Assembly (NCBI GenBank): GCA_945903555.1
Contig: CAMDOJ010000017.1
Coordinates: 1-16,546 of the forward strand
Origin: Chthoniobacter flavus
GTDB lineage: Bacteria > Verrucomicrobiota > Verrucomicrobiia > Chthoniobacterales > Terrimicrobiaceae
Direction: 5' to 3'
DNA length: 16,546 nt
The notes beneath the pieces were generated by a model that worked only from the letters and a program-made list of their open reading frames with translations, did not search any database and was not told where the DNA came from. The number at the start of each line of letters is the position of its first letter. The first letter of the stretch is position 1. The position numbers and the translations under genes are program-made. Positions 6,515 to 14,225 of this stretch are shown here, in pieces.

Positions 6515-9040
6515 TCAAGCTTTAAAAAGGGGTTTCGTCTCCACGTGCATGAGGACTTGATGGTTCAAAAAGCTGTCGCAAATGATTGTGTGAAGCGAAA
6601 GCAACCGGTTTAAGAGACTTTCGCAGTGGTTTTGAAGTCGGGATTTTCCGTGTTTCAGTGGCTTCTGTTCGGCTAGAAGCTCCTCCCAATTGGTGCTAAG
6701 AATGGATTGGATGAGGCTTTCGATTTCGGCCAGCGCGCGAGTCGTCGATGGAGACGAGTTTATTTCATTTCCTCGGATGCGGGCAACGCAACTTGTGAGG
6801 CAGTGAACGACGGATCGTGGTGCAACAGGATTTGTCCATAGAAGCTCCAATAAAGGCAAAGGTTCGATGCGCATCTGGTAAACGCGGCGGTAGATGTCGC
6901 GACTGTTCAGTAATCGCAGAAAGGCCGACAGACGGATTTCCATGGCGTGATCGCTGCTGCTGCCGGAGGGAGGCTGAAGGAGGGGTTTCGTGATCGAGGT
7001 GATGGCATTGGCTGTGATCGCCGCGCGTTCAATGAGTTGTCCGATTTCGCAGAAATTCCACCCATCGTCGGAAAGCATCGTGCACTGGGCAGTCCCGAAA
7101 AATTGAGGGATCAACTGGCGGGCGACATCACAGAGGCGACGGCTTGAGGAGGTCAGGATCTCTTCACTGGAATCAGGGGAAAACTGGGAGTTTCGAAATC
7201 GGTTCCTCAAAACACTCAAGACCCCCCAGGCGTCCAAACTCAGTGTTTCCAATACCGACTCGGCATTCCCAGCGGCCCGCAGGATGGTGCTCACGACCGA
7301 GCCTGGTTCATTGGTATCGAGTGTGAGGCGATAGCGTCCAGTAGGGCTAGAAATCGTCCGTCTCGTCGGACTGCCTGCGCCCTCGAGCCTAGGAAGAATG
7401 CGGTTCCAGACTGGGCGGTAGTTCATTCTTTCCGTGGGGTTGAGTTCCTCGATTTCGAGAGACTCAATCACGCTCACCATACCGGCGAGGTCGTAGGCGC
7501 GCTCGAGGTAGCGACCGATCCAATAAAAGGCCTCCGCTACGCGACTGGTGACTCCGTGGGCCGAGATCTTGGCATCGGTTTGCCGTGAGGGATCCCACTC
7601 ATCGCGTGCTTTATGTAGACCGACCTGAACCCATGTATCTTTACTTCCACCACCCAGTTCCGAAGACGTGAATTCAGATTCGGTTGTCGAGACGCGGGTG
7701 AGAGCGCCTGGGAAGACCTCGTAGGATCCGTCGGCCTTGCGCTGGGCGAAGAGGATATGATCTTGGCGACGGCGTCGTCGATCGCCGTCTTGGAACGAAA
7801 TGGTTTCGGCATCGCAGTCTTGAGGTTGGGCGACGAATTGGGATGGGTTTTCGAGAATCTCCAACTTCGCAGATTCCATCTTTTCACTCGAAGGAAGGTG
7901 TCCATCTCCGCCGAGGAGAATCCGCTCACCTGAGAGGGGGCGGATGGTGAAATTCTGAAGATCCCCCAACACATGCTCACGCTGGTCGATGTCCCCCATC
8001 CAGTAGGTCGCAACGGCGGGAAGGATCGGACGTTCACCAAGGTAGTAGCGGATGATTTGCGAGGCGAAGGGGAGAAGCGCTCGATCGTCCGATATCTGAG
8101 AACCAATCGCATTGATCACGGCTACGCTCTGCCTTCGGACGCAGTGGGCCAGACCGGGGATGCCTAAAATGGAATCACGCCGAAAAACCATCGGATCGAG
8201 CCATTGGTCGGAGACACGCGTGTAGATGACGTCCACTTTGCTCAAACCGGATACGGTTTTGAGATAAACCTCATCATTCAAAACAAGCAGATCACCACCT
8301 TGCACTAGCGGGATTCCCATTCGGCGGGCTAGAAAACTGTGTTCCGAGTAAGCTGGGCTGAGAAGACCTGGGGAAAGCAGGACGACCATCGGATCGGCTT
8401 CCTTGGAAAACGAGCGTAGCATTTCCAGGATGTTGGTTGGGACATCCGAGATCGAAAGTATGCCGGTATCCTGAAACGATTGAGGTATGACCCGAGTGAG
8501 AGCCCTTCGATTTTGGATCATGTAGGACATACCGGAAGCGTTGCTGAAGTAGTGGTGCTTCGCGGCGAGTTGCCCATCGGGAAGACGGCAAATACTGATT
8601 CCACTGAGGTGCAGGTAGGCTCCCGCTGGCAAAGGAAGGCCAGCGGCCGCGCGCTGAAAAAATGGACTCCCCAGCACGGGGGTTATAGGGATCACCCCAT
8701 CGAGCAGAATCTGCTTCTTCGAGTAGATATCTTGAAGAAACATCTCAAAGGCTTTGATTCGTTGGCGAATGCCATTCGTGAGAGGTTCCCATTCATCTGG
8801 GGTGAAGATTTGGGGAAGCAAATCGCAAAACCAAGCGCGCTGGCCCCAAACGCGATCCCGTTTGATGTCAAAAGTGACTCCCATTTCGCGCATGGTCGCC
8901 TCAAGTTGATCATCCAAGGCTCGCACTTTAGTACGGGGCATTTCATTGAGTCGATCAAAGAGGGTGCGGTAAACTTCGCGGGGCTTTCCCTCGGCATCGA
9001 AGGTTTCGTTATGCGTAAGAAAATCCCATTGCGAGCTCAT
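6515..9040 (-). CDS. Circularly permuted ATP-grasp (DUF404/DUF407) fused to alpha-E domain (DUF403)
   Basis: An 841-residue two-domain protein. The N-terminal half (about 50-460) is the circularly permuted ATP-grasp ligase, with LSPG...YSEHSFLARRMGIPLVQGGDL (about 223-251), DVIYTRVSDQWLDP, NAIGSQISDDRALLPF, RYYLGE and a late FVAQP segment. This fold is related to glutathionylspermidine synthase and is predicted to form amide or peptide-type bonds using ATP. A linker with five consecutive arginines (about 420-424) leads through PGALTRVS to the alpha-E domain (about 497-835, opening with SRVAEAFYWIGRYLERA), an all-helical domain usually encoded beside this ligase and here fused to it. Product and substrate are unknown. 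Start: ATG at 9040 overlaps the ribF stop (ATGA); an upstream ATG at 9067 would add nine residues. The transglutaminase-like gene follows. No signal peptide; cytoplasmic. Confidence 0.92.
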   Translation of the reverse strand: MSSQWDFLTHNETFDAEGKPREVYRTLFDRLNEMPRTKVRALDDQLEATMREMGVTFDIKRDRVWGQRAWFCDLLPQIFTPDEWEPLTNGIRQRIKAFEMFLQDIYSKKQILLDGVIPITPVLGSPFFQRAAAGLPLPAGAYLHLSGISICRLPDGQLAAKHHYFSNASGMSYMIQNRRALTRVIPQSFQDTGILSISDVPTNILEMLRSFSKEADPMVVLLSPGLLSPAYSEHSFLARRMGIPLVQGGDLLVLNDEVYLKTVSGLSKVDVIYTRVSDQWLDPMVFRRDSILGIPGLAHCVRRQSVAVINAIGSQISDDRALLPFASQIIRYYLGERPILPAVATYWMGDIDQREHVLGDLQNFTIRPLSGERILLGGDGHLPSSEKMESAKLEILENPSQFVAQPQDCDAETISFQDGDRRRRRQDHILFAQRKADGSYEVFPGALTRVSTTESEFTSSELGGGSKDTWVQVGLHKARDEWDPSRQTDAKISAHGVTSRVAEAFYWIGRYLERAYDLAGMVSVIESLEIEELNPTERMNYRPVWNRILPRLEGAGSPTRRTISSPTGRYRLTLDTNEPGSVVSTILRAAGNAESVLETLSLDAWGVLSVLRNRFRNSQFSPDSSEEILTSSSRRLCDVARQLIPQFFGTAQCTMLSDDGWNFCEIGQLIERAAITANAITSITKPLLQPPSGSSSDHAMEIRLSAFLRLLNSRDIYRRVYQMRIEPLPLLELLWTNPVAPRSVVHCLTSCVARIRGNEINSSPSTTRALAEIESLIQSILSTNWEELLAEQKPLKHGKSRLQNHCESLLNRLLSLHTIICDSFLNHQVLMHVETKPLFKA

Positions 9041-9978
9041 CGCGTGTATCCCATTTTCGCGAACCATTCGCGGGTTGTATCCACATCTTTTGCAATCTGA
9101 ATTTTGAGAGCATCCAGATTTTCGAATGGGATTTCGGGGCGGAGGGATTCGAGGAATTGGACGTCGATTTCTTGACCGTAGAGATCACCGTCGAAGTTCA
9201 GGACGTGAACTTCTAGGACGCGCTTCGGATCGTCTCCAATGGTCGGTCGAGTGCCCAGGTTGGCGACGCCATTCAGAGATTGTCCGGCGGCATTGACTCT
9301 CACGACATAAACTCCATTTGGAGGCAGGATTTCGTTATTCAGGCCGAGATTCGCGGTGGGAAAACCGAGCTTGCGTCCGAGTTGTGCGCCTGGGAGCACG
9401 CCTCCGGAGAGTGAGTAATTCCTCCCAAGCATGGATTCCGCCGTACGGAGATCGCCTTCCAAAAGGGCTTTGCGGATGAGTGTGCTGCTCACCACCGTAT
9501 CACCGATCTTGAAGGGCTCCACCTCCGTGGTAAAAAAACCATTCCCTTCGCCCATTTTTCTTAAGAGCGAGGCATTGCCGCTGCGGTTTTTGCCAAACAT
9601 CCACCCTCTGCCAATGCAAATCCCTGCTAGGTGCGCTGTGGCGCGGGTAAGCTGAAGGATAAAGTCCGAGGCCTCTGTTGCGGCAAAGTCGGAATCAAAG
9701 CGAACGACGAGGGTGTTTTCGATGCCGAGGCTCTCAAATAAACTCAACTTGGATTCGGTGGATGTCAGAAGTTGAGGGACCTCGCTCGGGCGCAGCACGG
9801 CAGCGGGGTGGGGATCGAAAGTGAGTGCCACTGCGGAGCCTCCCATCTCTCGGGCGGCAGACTGGGCCGTGCGCAGAACGGCTTGATGCCCGAGATGGAC
9901 ACCATCAAATACACCCGCCGCCAAAACAACGAGATCCCCGATTTTCCTCAACTCGTCGATGGAATGCAGGATTCGCAT
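9037..9978 (-). CDS. ribF: Bifunctional riboflavin kinase/FAD synthetase
   Basis: Phosphorylates riboflavin to FMN and adenylylates FMN to FAD in the cytoplasm. The 313-residue protein has the usual bacterial layout. The N-terminal nucleotidyltransferase domain (about 15-185) carries GVFDGVHLGHQ (22-32), the GWMFGKNRSG segment and SSTLIR (164-169). The C-terminal riboflavin kinase domain (about 186-305) carries GRKLGFPTANL (201-211), GVANLGTRPTIG (237-248) and EVHVLNFDGDLYG. The start ATG shares one base with the truB stop (TGATG), a common truB-ribF arrangement in nusA/infB operons. Its own stop is overlapped by the next gene's ATG. No FMN riboswitch is seen, which fits its embedded operon position. 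Confidence 0.96.
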   Translation of the reverse strand: MRILHSIDELRKIGDLVVLAAGVFDGVHLGHQAVLRTAQSAAREMGGSAVALTFDPHPAAVLRPSEVPQLLTSTESKLSLFESLGIENTLVVRFDSDFAATEASDFILQLTRATAHLAGICIGRGWMFGKNRSGNASLLRKMGEGNGFFTTEVEPFKIGDTVVSSTLIRKALLEGDLRTAESMLGRNYSLSGGVLPGAQLGRKLGFPTANLGLNNEILPPNGVYVVRVNAAGQSLNGVANLGTRPTIGDDPKRVLEVHVLNFDGDLYGQEIDVQFLESLRPEIPFENLDALKIQIAKDVDTTREWFAKMGYTR

Positions 9979-10700
9979 CAGGCACCGCGTAGTCGTGACA
10001 CAGCAGGAAGACTCAAGACGCGTTGGGCCACGGCATCCAATGGGCCCGCTTTGAGTTCATCGACAGTGATGGCTCCCTCCACACTGAATCGTCCAGATTT
10101 GGTGCGGCGAAGGACTTTGAGGTGCGCACCGCAACCGAGCTCGGACCCGATCTCATGAGCATAAGTGCGAACGTAAAACCCTTTGCTACAGACGACGCGA
10201 AAATCAATTTCCATGGGACGAATGGTGATGATCTCGTGGGCGTAAACATGGACGAAGCGAGGTTCGCGTTCAACGACCTTACCTTGGCGTGCGAGTTTGT
10301 AGAGGGGAACGCCGTCCTTTTTGATCGCGCTCACCATTGGGGGAGTTTGGTAGAAGTCGCCGTGAAATTTCGCGAAGGCCGCATCGATCTGTTCGCGGGT
10401 GAACTCGGGAACAGGTGAGGATTTCGTGACTTGACCGTCCGAGTCTTGGCTGTCTGTTTCCTCGCCCAGCTTGAGCGTTCCAACATATTCTTTATCCTCG
10501 CTCATGAGGAGATCTTGGATTTTTGTTCCCCGACCGATGGTAATGATCAGGAGTCCTGTGGCCAAGGGGTCGAGCGTGCCGCAGTGGCCCACTTTTTTTG
10601 TGTTGAGTGATCGACGGGTGATCGCAACCACATCGTGCGAGGTCATCGCCTGCGATTTGTCGACTAACAATACACCGTCAATTTCTGTTCCTGATCTCAT
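9978..10700 (-). CDS. truB: tRNA pseudouridine(55) synthase
   Basis: Isomerises uridine 55 in the T-loop of tRNAs. The 240-residue protein carries the catalytic Asp44 in GHCGTLDPLATG, the GVLLVDKSQAMTSHDVV opening (a Ser in place of the usual Pro after DK), the TPPMVSAIKKDG motif, and SKGFYVRTYAHEIG. It is short compared with Escherichia coli TruB (314), lacking most of a C-terminal extension. The ATG at 10700 overlaps the end of the NrnA-type gene by 23 bases; no later start keeps the opening motif. No Shine-Dalgarno is seen, so translation may depend on ribosomes arriving from upstream. Confidence 0.96.
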   Translation of the reverse strand: MRSGTEIDGVLLVDKSQAMTSHDVVAITRRSLNTKKVGHCGTLDPLATGLLIITIGRGTKIQDLLMSEDKEYVGTLKLGEETDSQDSDGQVTKSSPVPEFTREQIDAAFAKFHGDFYQTPPMVSAIKKDGVPLYKLARQGKVVEREPRFVHVYAHEIITIRPMEIDFRVVCSKGFYVRTYAHEIGSELGCGAHLKVLRRTKSGRFSVEGAITVDELKAGPLDAVAQRVLSLPAVSRLRGA

Positions 10701-11658
10701 TCGATAAAACTTTCAAAAATTGGGTTTTGGCATTTTCCAGCGTTCCATCCATACGGGCGCCTGCCGCCATCGGGTGCCCGCCACCTCCGAAGACCGCGCA
10801 GACTTTGCAAACATCGATCGAGCGATCCTTGGAGCGTGAGCTGATGCGGACTTTGTTTTCGGGCAGTTCCTCGAAAAAGACAGCGGCCTCAACGCCTTCG
10901 ATCGAGCGAAGGTGGTCGATGATGCCTTCATTGTCCTCGGGGAGCACTTGGAGGCGCTCGACTTCGGCTAGAGGGAGGGAAAAGGTGGCAATGCGGTCGT
11001 CGCAATCGAACTCGGCCGTATTTAAAGCAAAGCGCAGAAGCTCAAAGCGGCGGCGGGGTTGGCTGTCATACATGGAGCGCGATAGTCTAGGCACGTCCAC
11101 TCCGCAGGAAATCAAATGCGACGCTGCAGCAAACGTCCTTTCGTTGGTGCCTGCATATTGGAAGGATCCGGTATCAGTTGAAATCGCGGCGAAGAGATTC
11201 GCCGCCATTTCGGGTGTGATCTGGGCTCCGACATGACGGAAAAACTCGACCAAAATCTGACCGGTCGCAGGAGCTGATGGGTCGATATAATTAATGTCGC
11301 CAAAATTTTGATTGCTCACATGGTGGTCGATGTTGACCAGCGGGGTGCCTGGCGCGATCGAGTCCAGCACGATGCCGAGTCGGTCTTTAACTGATGTGTC
11401 GAGGGCTACGAAAACATCGAAATTTTGTGGAGTGTTTGCCGGAAGCGACACGATTTCATTCTTTGGCAGGTAATGGAATTTGGAGGTCGACCCTTCTTCA
11501 TTCCATGCCGTGACTTCTTTCCCGCAATCCTTCAGCCAAAGGGCAAAAGCGATTGTGGAGCCCAGGGCATCTGCATCCGGGCGGATGTGACTGGCTACAC
11601 CGACTGATCGCGCGTTTTGAAGCGCTTGTGCAATATCATCAAAGTTCTTCTTCAGCAT
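10678..11658 (-). CDS. nrnA: DHH-family phosphoesterase, NrnA type (oligoribonuclease/pAp phosphatase)
   Basis: Members degrade very short RNAs (nanoRNA), cyclic dinucleotide intermediates such as pGpG or pApA, and 3'-phosphoadenosine 5'-phosphate. In the 326-residue form the metal-binding motifs are HIRPDAD (24-30), Asp87 in ALDTS, the signature DHH at 111-113, and Asp162 in TDTGSF. The C-terminal DHHA1 domain ends with GGGGHPMAAG (291-300), its substrate-binding loop. Start choice: ATG at 11658 has a GGAG ten bases upstream and leads straight into the fold; ATG at 11688 would add ten residues and deepen the overlap with rbfA from 20 to 50 bases. A DHH phosphoesterase between rbfA and truB is a widespread operon position. 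Confidence 0.93.
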   Translation of the reverse strand: MLKKNFDDIAQALQNARSVGVASHIRPDADALGSTIAFALWLKDCGKEVTAWNEEGSTSKFHYLPKNEIVSLPANTPQNFDVFVALDTSVKDRLGIVLDSIAPGTPLVNIDHHVSNQNFGDINYIDPSAPATGQILVEFFRHVGAQITPEMAANLFAAISTDTGSFQYAGTNERTFAAASHLISCGVDVPRLSRSMYDSQPRRRFELLRFALNTAEFDCDDRIATFSLPLAEVERLQVLPEDNEGIIDHLRSIEGVEAAVFFEELPENKVRISSRSKDRSIDVCKVCAVFGGGGHPMAAGARMDGTLENAKTQFLKVLSNEIRNRN

Positions 11659-12007
11659 TGGGCTTGATCTCCATAAGACCGAGTTCATTCATCACATTCA
11701 ATACCCGAGATCCCCGCGCCATCGCCTCGTCGATGTGGAAGTTAAGATGAGGGGTATGTTTGATCCTGACACGTTTTGACATCTGGCTCTGCATCAAAAT
11801 GCGGTTTTTTTCGAGGAGTTCGATGACTCGGAGTTGTTCGGCCTTAGTCCCAAGGGCGGATATAAAAATATGCGCTTGTTTGAGGTCGGGGGTGATATCA
11901 ACGGAACTAATTGTGACCAAAAGGTTGCCGAAATCAATATCCCGAAGGAAAAGGGCACTCAGTTCACGTTTAATGACTTCGCACACTCTAGCGAGGCGGT
12001 TTTTCAT
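11639..12007 (-). CDS. rbfA: 30S ribosome-binding factor A
   Basis: A small single-KH-domain protein that binds the immature 30S subunit and helps mature the 5' end of 16S rRNA. The 122 residues start MKNRLARVCEVIKRELSALF and show the family pattern: DITPDLKQAHIFISALG, KRVRIKHTPHLNFHID, and a tail RVLNVMNELG. The frame stays open upstream to 12334, but that stretch is a shadow of infB on the same strand; only the part from 12007 resembles RbfA and has the right size. It lies 49 bp after infB. The end overlaps the nrnA start by 20 bases. No Shine-Dalgarno is visible. Confidence 0.94.
   Translation of the reverse strand: MKNRLARVCEVIKRELSALFLRDIDFGNLLVTISSVDITPDLKQAHIFISALGTKAEQLRVIELLEKNRILMQSQMSKRVRIKHTPHLNFHIDEAMARGSRVLNVMNELGLMEIKPNAEEEL
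11669..11672 (-). promoter_or_regulatory. GGAG ribosome binding site that decides the nrnA start
   Basis: GGAG on the minus strand sits ten bases before ATG 11658, inside the last rbfA codons. The alternative start at 11688 has no such site. The spacing is slightly long. Confidence 0.45.
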
Positions 12008-12025
12008 ACAGAATAAGTCTATTTT

Positions 12026-12058
12026 GCGGGGCGATTGAAACCGCCGCGTGATTTTTTT
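12026..12058 (+). terminator. Plus-strand terminator-like hairpin in the infB-rbfA gap
   Basis: On the plus strand GCGGGGCG (12026-12033) pairs with CGCCGC (12042-12047), six pairs with a two-base bulge, and after TGA-like spacing a T7 run follows at 12052-12058. It points against the genes on both sides. On the minus strand the hairpin sits between the infB stop and rbfA, with an A-run before and AAAA after, so it is not a terminator for the operon. Confidence 0.25.
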
Positions 12059-14189
12059 AGAGTTGCTGAGGGATTTTCTCGAGCGTGTAGCACTCGATGA
12101 TGTCCTCTGGCAGGTATTCTGAAAAGTCGCCCAACTTGATGCCGCATTCCAGTCCAGCGCGAACCTCTTTGACGTCGTCCGCGAAACGCTTGAGCGTCGC
12201 GAGGCCTCCGTCGTAAATCGGTTGGCGGCGGCGAAGGACGCGGGCTCGAGCTGTGCGAGCGATGCGACCATCGAGCACCATGCAACCTGCCACGCGACCT
12301 TTGGTGAGGTCGAAAACTTGTCGAACTTCGGCATGTCCGATGATAGCTTCGCGCAATTCTGGTGAGAGCAACCCGCTCATTGATTCACGGATTTGGTCGA
12401 TCAACTCATAAATGATGCTGTAGAGCTTGATTTGAACGCCTTCGCGCTTGGCGGCTTGGGCTGCCGTATTCTCGGTTTTTGTGTTAAAACCGATGATAAC
12501 GGCATTCGAAGCGCTGCTGAGCATGACATCGGATTCCGTGATCGGACCGACGGCGGAGTGAATGATGTCGAGGGTGATCTTTTTCTGTGGGATATCCCTG
12601 AGCGATCCTGTAACCGCTTCCAGTGAGCCTTGAACGTCACACTTAAGAATGATCTTGAGTGTGGGCTTGGCATCAAAGGCCAGATTTGCAAAGAGGTTTT
12701 CCAGCGTCGTGCGTTGAGCTCCAGACAACTTGGTGTCCCGGGTGCTTGCGACGCGTTCTTCGCTGAGAATACGAGCCGACTTTTCTGAGTCCATAACCAT
12801 CAATTCATCGCCGGCATTGGGTAGTCCGCTAATGCCAAGAACTCTTACCGGCATGGATGGACCGGCTTCTTTAACCGGTTTGCCAAGATCGTTAATGAGT
12901 TGCTTTACTTTTCCCCAATAATTTCCGCAGATGAAGACGTCGCCCAAGCGAAGCGTTCCTGTCCGCACGATCACGGTGACAGTCGGGCCGCGGCCTTGTT
13001 CGACCTGGGCTTCGATCACACTGCATCGTGCGTCCACCGTCTCACTGGATTTGAGTTCTAGCATTTCCGCTTCGAGAAGCATGAGATCAAGAAGATCATT
13101 GATTCCGGTTCCTTTTGTTGCGCTGACGGGAACACAAATCGTATCTCCACCCCAATCTTCGGGAGTAAGCCCGCGTTCCTGCAATTGCTTCTTCAAGCGG
13201 TCAGGGTTAGCGCTGGCGAGATCGATTTTGTTGATCGCAATGACAATTTTTACCTTCGCTGCCTTCGCGTGTGAGATGGCCTCGATGGTTTGAGGCATGA
13301 GCCCATCGTCGGCGGCCACAACAATAACGGCAATATCCGTCACATTTGCACCGCGTGCTCGCATGGCTGTGAAAGCAGCGTGGCCGGGAGTGTCCAAAAA
13401 GGTGATGGGATGACCGTTACGATTGACGCTATAGGCACCGATGTGCTGAGTGATACCGCCTGCTTCACCGGCGGCGACGCGAGTCTTGCGAATGGCGTCA
13501 ATAAGGGAGGTTTTGCCGTGGTCGACATGGCCCATGAAAGTGATGATCGGCGCGCGGGATTTTAGCGCATCGCCCTTTGGCGGTTCGGGGATTTTGGGGG
13601 CCTCGACCTTGGTCTCAACTTTGTGGTGACCTTTTGAGGTATCCTTGCGGTCCCTCTCCAGCACGAATCCGTGCATGTCACAGATTTTTGCAGCTACATC
13701 CGGCTCGATAGTCTGGTTGAGATTTGCAAAGATCGAAAGGGCCATCAACTCCTTGATGAGTTGGAAGGGCTTGAGATCAAGTTGCTCGGCCAGATTCTTG
13801 ACGATGATCGGAGGCTTGAGATGAAGGACTTTTTTGCCGGAATCTTCAGGCTCGTCGAGAGTTTCTTGGATTTCTTCCGTCGGTGCCTCTGGAGCGGAAA
13901 CTTCGGCGACCGGTTCGGGGGTTGGTAATGGAAGGGGTGTTGGCGGCGCCTTGTCTGTAAGGGGGCGAATGAAATGTTGGAGAGAAGCTGCGCCCGAGGC
14001 TTTTCTTACTTTTTTGACAGGGGCCAGAAGATCAACAGTCGGAGCTTGGACTTTTGGCTCGAAAGGAACGGTCTCGGCAGCAGGGGTGGGGGCTTCAGCC
14101 AGTGGGCGCGAGGAACGGGTCGTTGGCGATGTCCTGCGCGATGTTGCCGGCTTTTCTCCGGTTGGTTTTTTCTTGATTTTCTCTGCCAT
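12057..14189 (-). CDS. infB: Translation initiation factor IF-2
   Basis: GTPase that brings initiator fMet-tRNA to the 30S subunit and promotes subunit joining. The 710-residue protein has a variable N-terminus (1-120) rich in Ala, Pro, Thr and charged residues; an IF2_N domain (about 122-173); then the GTPase domain with G1 GHVDHGKT (220-227), switch GGITQHIG, G3 DTPGH (266-270), G4 NKID (320-323) and G5 SATKG. Later beta-barrel and IF2 C-terminal domains include KCDVQGSLEA, GPITESDV and the final C2 domain to PQQL. It is shorter than the Escherichia coli alpha form (890) because of a compact N-terminus. It follows nusA by 36 bp, the standard order. No Shine-Dalgarno is seen at the ATG. Confidence 0.97.
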   Translation of the reverse strand: MAEKIKKKPTGEKPATSRRTSPTTRSSRPLAEAPTPAAETVPFEPKVQAPTVDLLAPVKKVRKASGAASLQHFIRPLTDKAPPTPLPLPTPEPVAEVSAPEAPTEEIQETLDEPEDSGKKVLHLKPPIIVKNLAEQLDLKPFQLIKELMALSIFANLNQTIEPDVAAKICDMHGFVLERDRKDTSKGHHKVETKVEAPKIPEPPKGDALKSRAPIITFMGHVDHGKTSLIDAIRKTRVAAGEAGGITQHIGAYSVNRNGHPITFLDTPGHAAFTAMRARGANVTDIAVIVVAADDGLMPQTIEAISHAKAAKVKIVIAINKIDLASANPDRLKKQLQERGLTPEDWGGDTICVPVSATKGTGINDLLDLMLLEAEMLELKSSETVDARCSVIEAQVEQGRGPTVTVIVRTGTLRLGDVFICGNYWGKVKQLINDLGKPVKEAGPSMPVRVLGISGLPNAGDELMVMDSEKSARILSEERVASTRDTKLSGAQRTTLENLFANLAFDAKPTLKIILKCDVQGSLEAVTGSLRDIPQKKITLDIIHSAVGPITESDVMLSSASNAVIIGFNTKTENTAAQAAKREGVQIKLYSIIYELIDQIRESMSGLLSPELREAIIGHAEVRQVFDLTKGRVAGCMVLDGRIARTARARVLRRRQPIYDGGLATLKRFADDVKEVRAGLECGIKLGDFSEYLPEDIIECYTLEKIPQQL

Positions 14190-14225
14190 AAATAAATTGG
14201 AGCTGGGGAGACGTTTTCATATCCC

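Noticed and set aside
7768..7789. Seven-bp inverted repeat in the ATP-grasp gene
   Set aside because: It coincides with the run of arginine codons and is best explained by their repeated CG-rich sequence.
8480..9100. 206-codon plus-strand frame opposite the ATP-grasp gene start
   Set aside because: Antisense shadow of a clear coding region, with no recognisable protein features.
9979..10030. FMN riboswitch before ribF
   Set aside because: The upstream sequence is truB coding sequence and shows no RFN-element motifs.
12008..12334. N-terminal extension of rbfA in the same open frame
   Set aside because: The extra 109 residues are an out-of-frame reading of infB; RbfA homology and size begin at ATG 12007.
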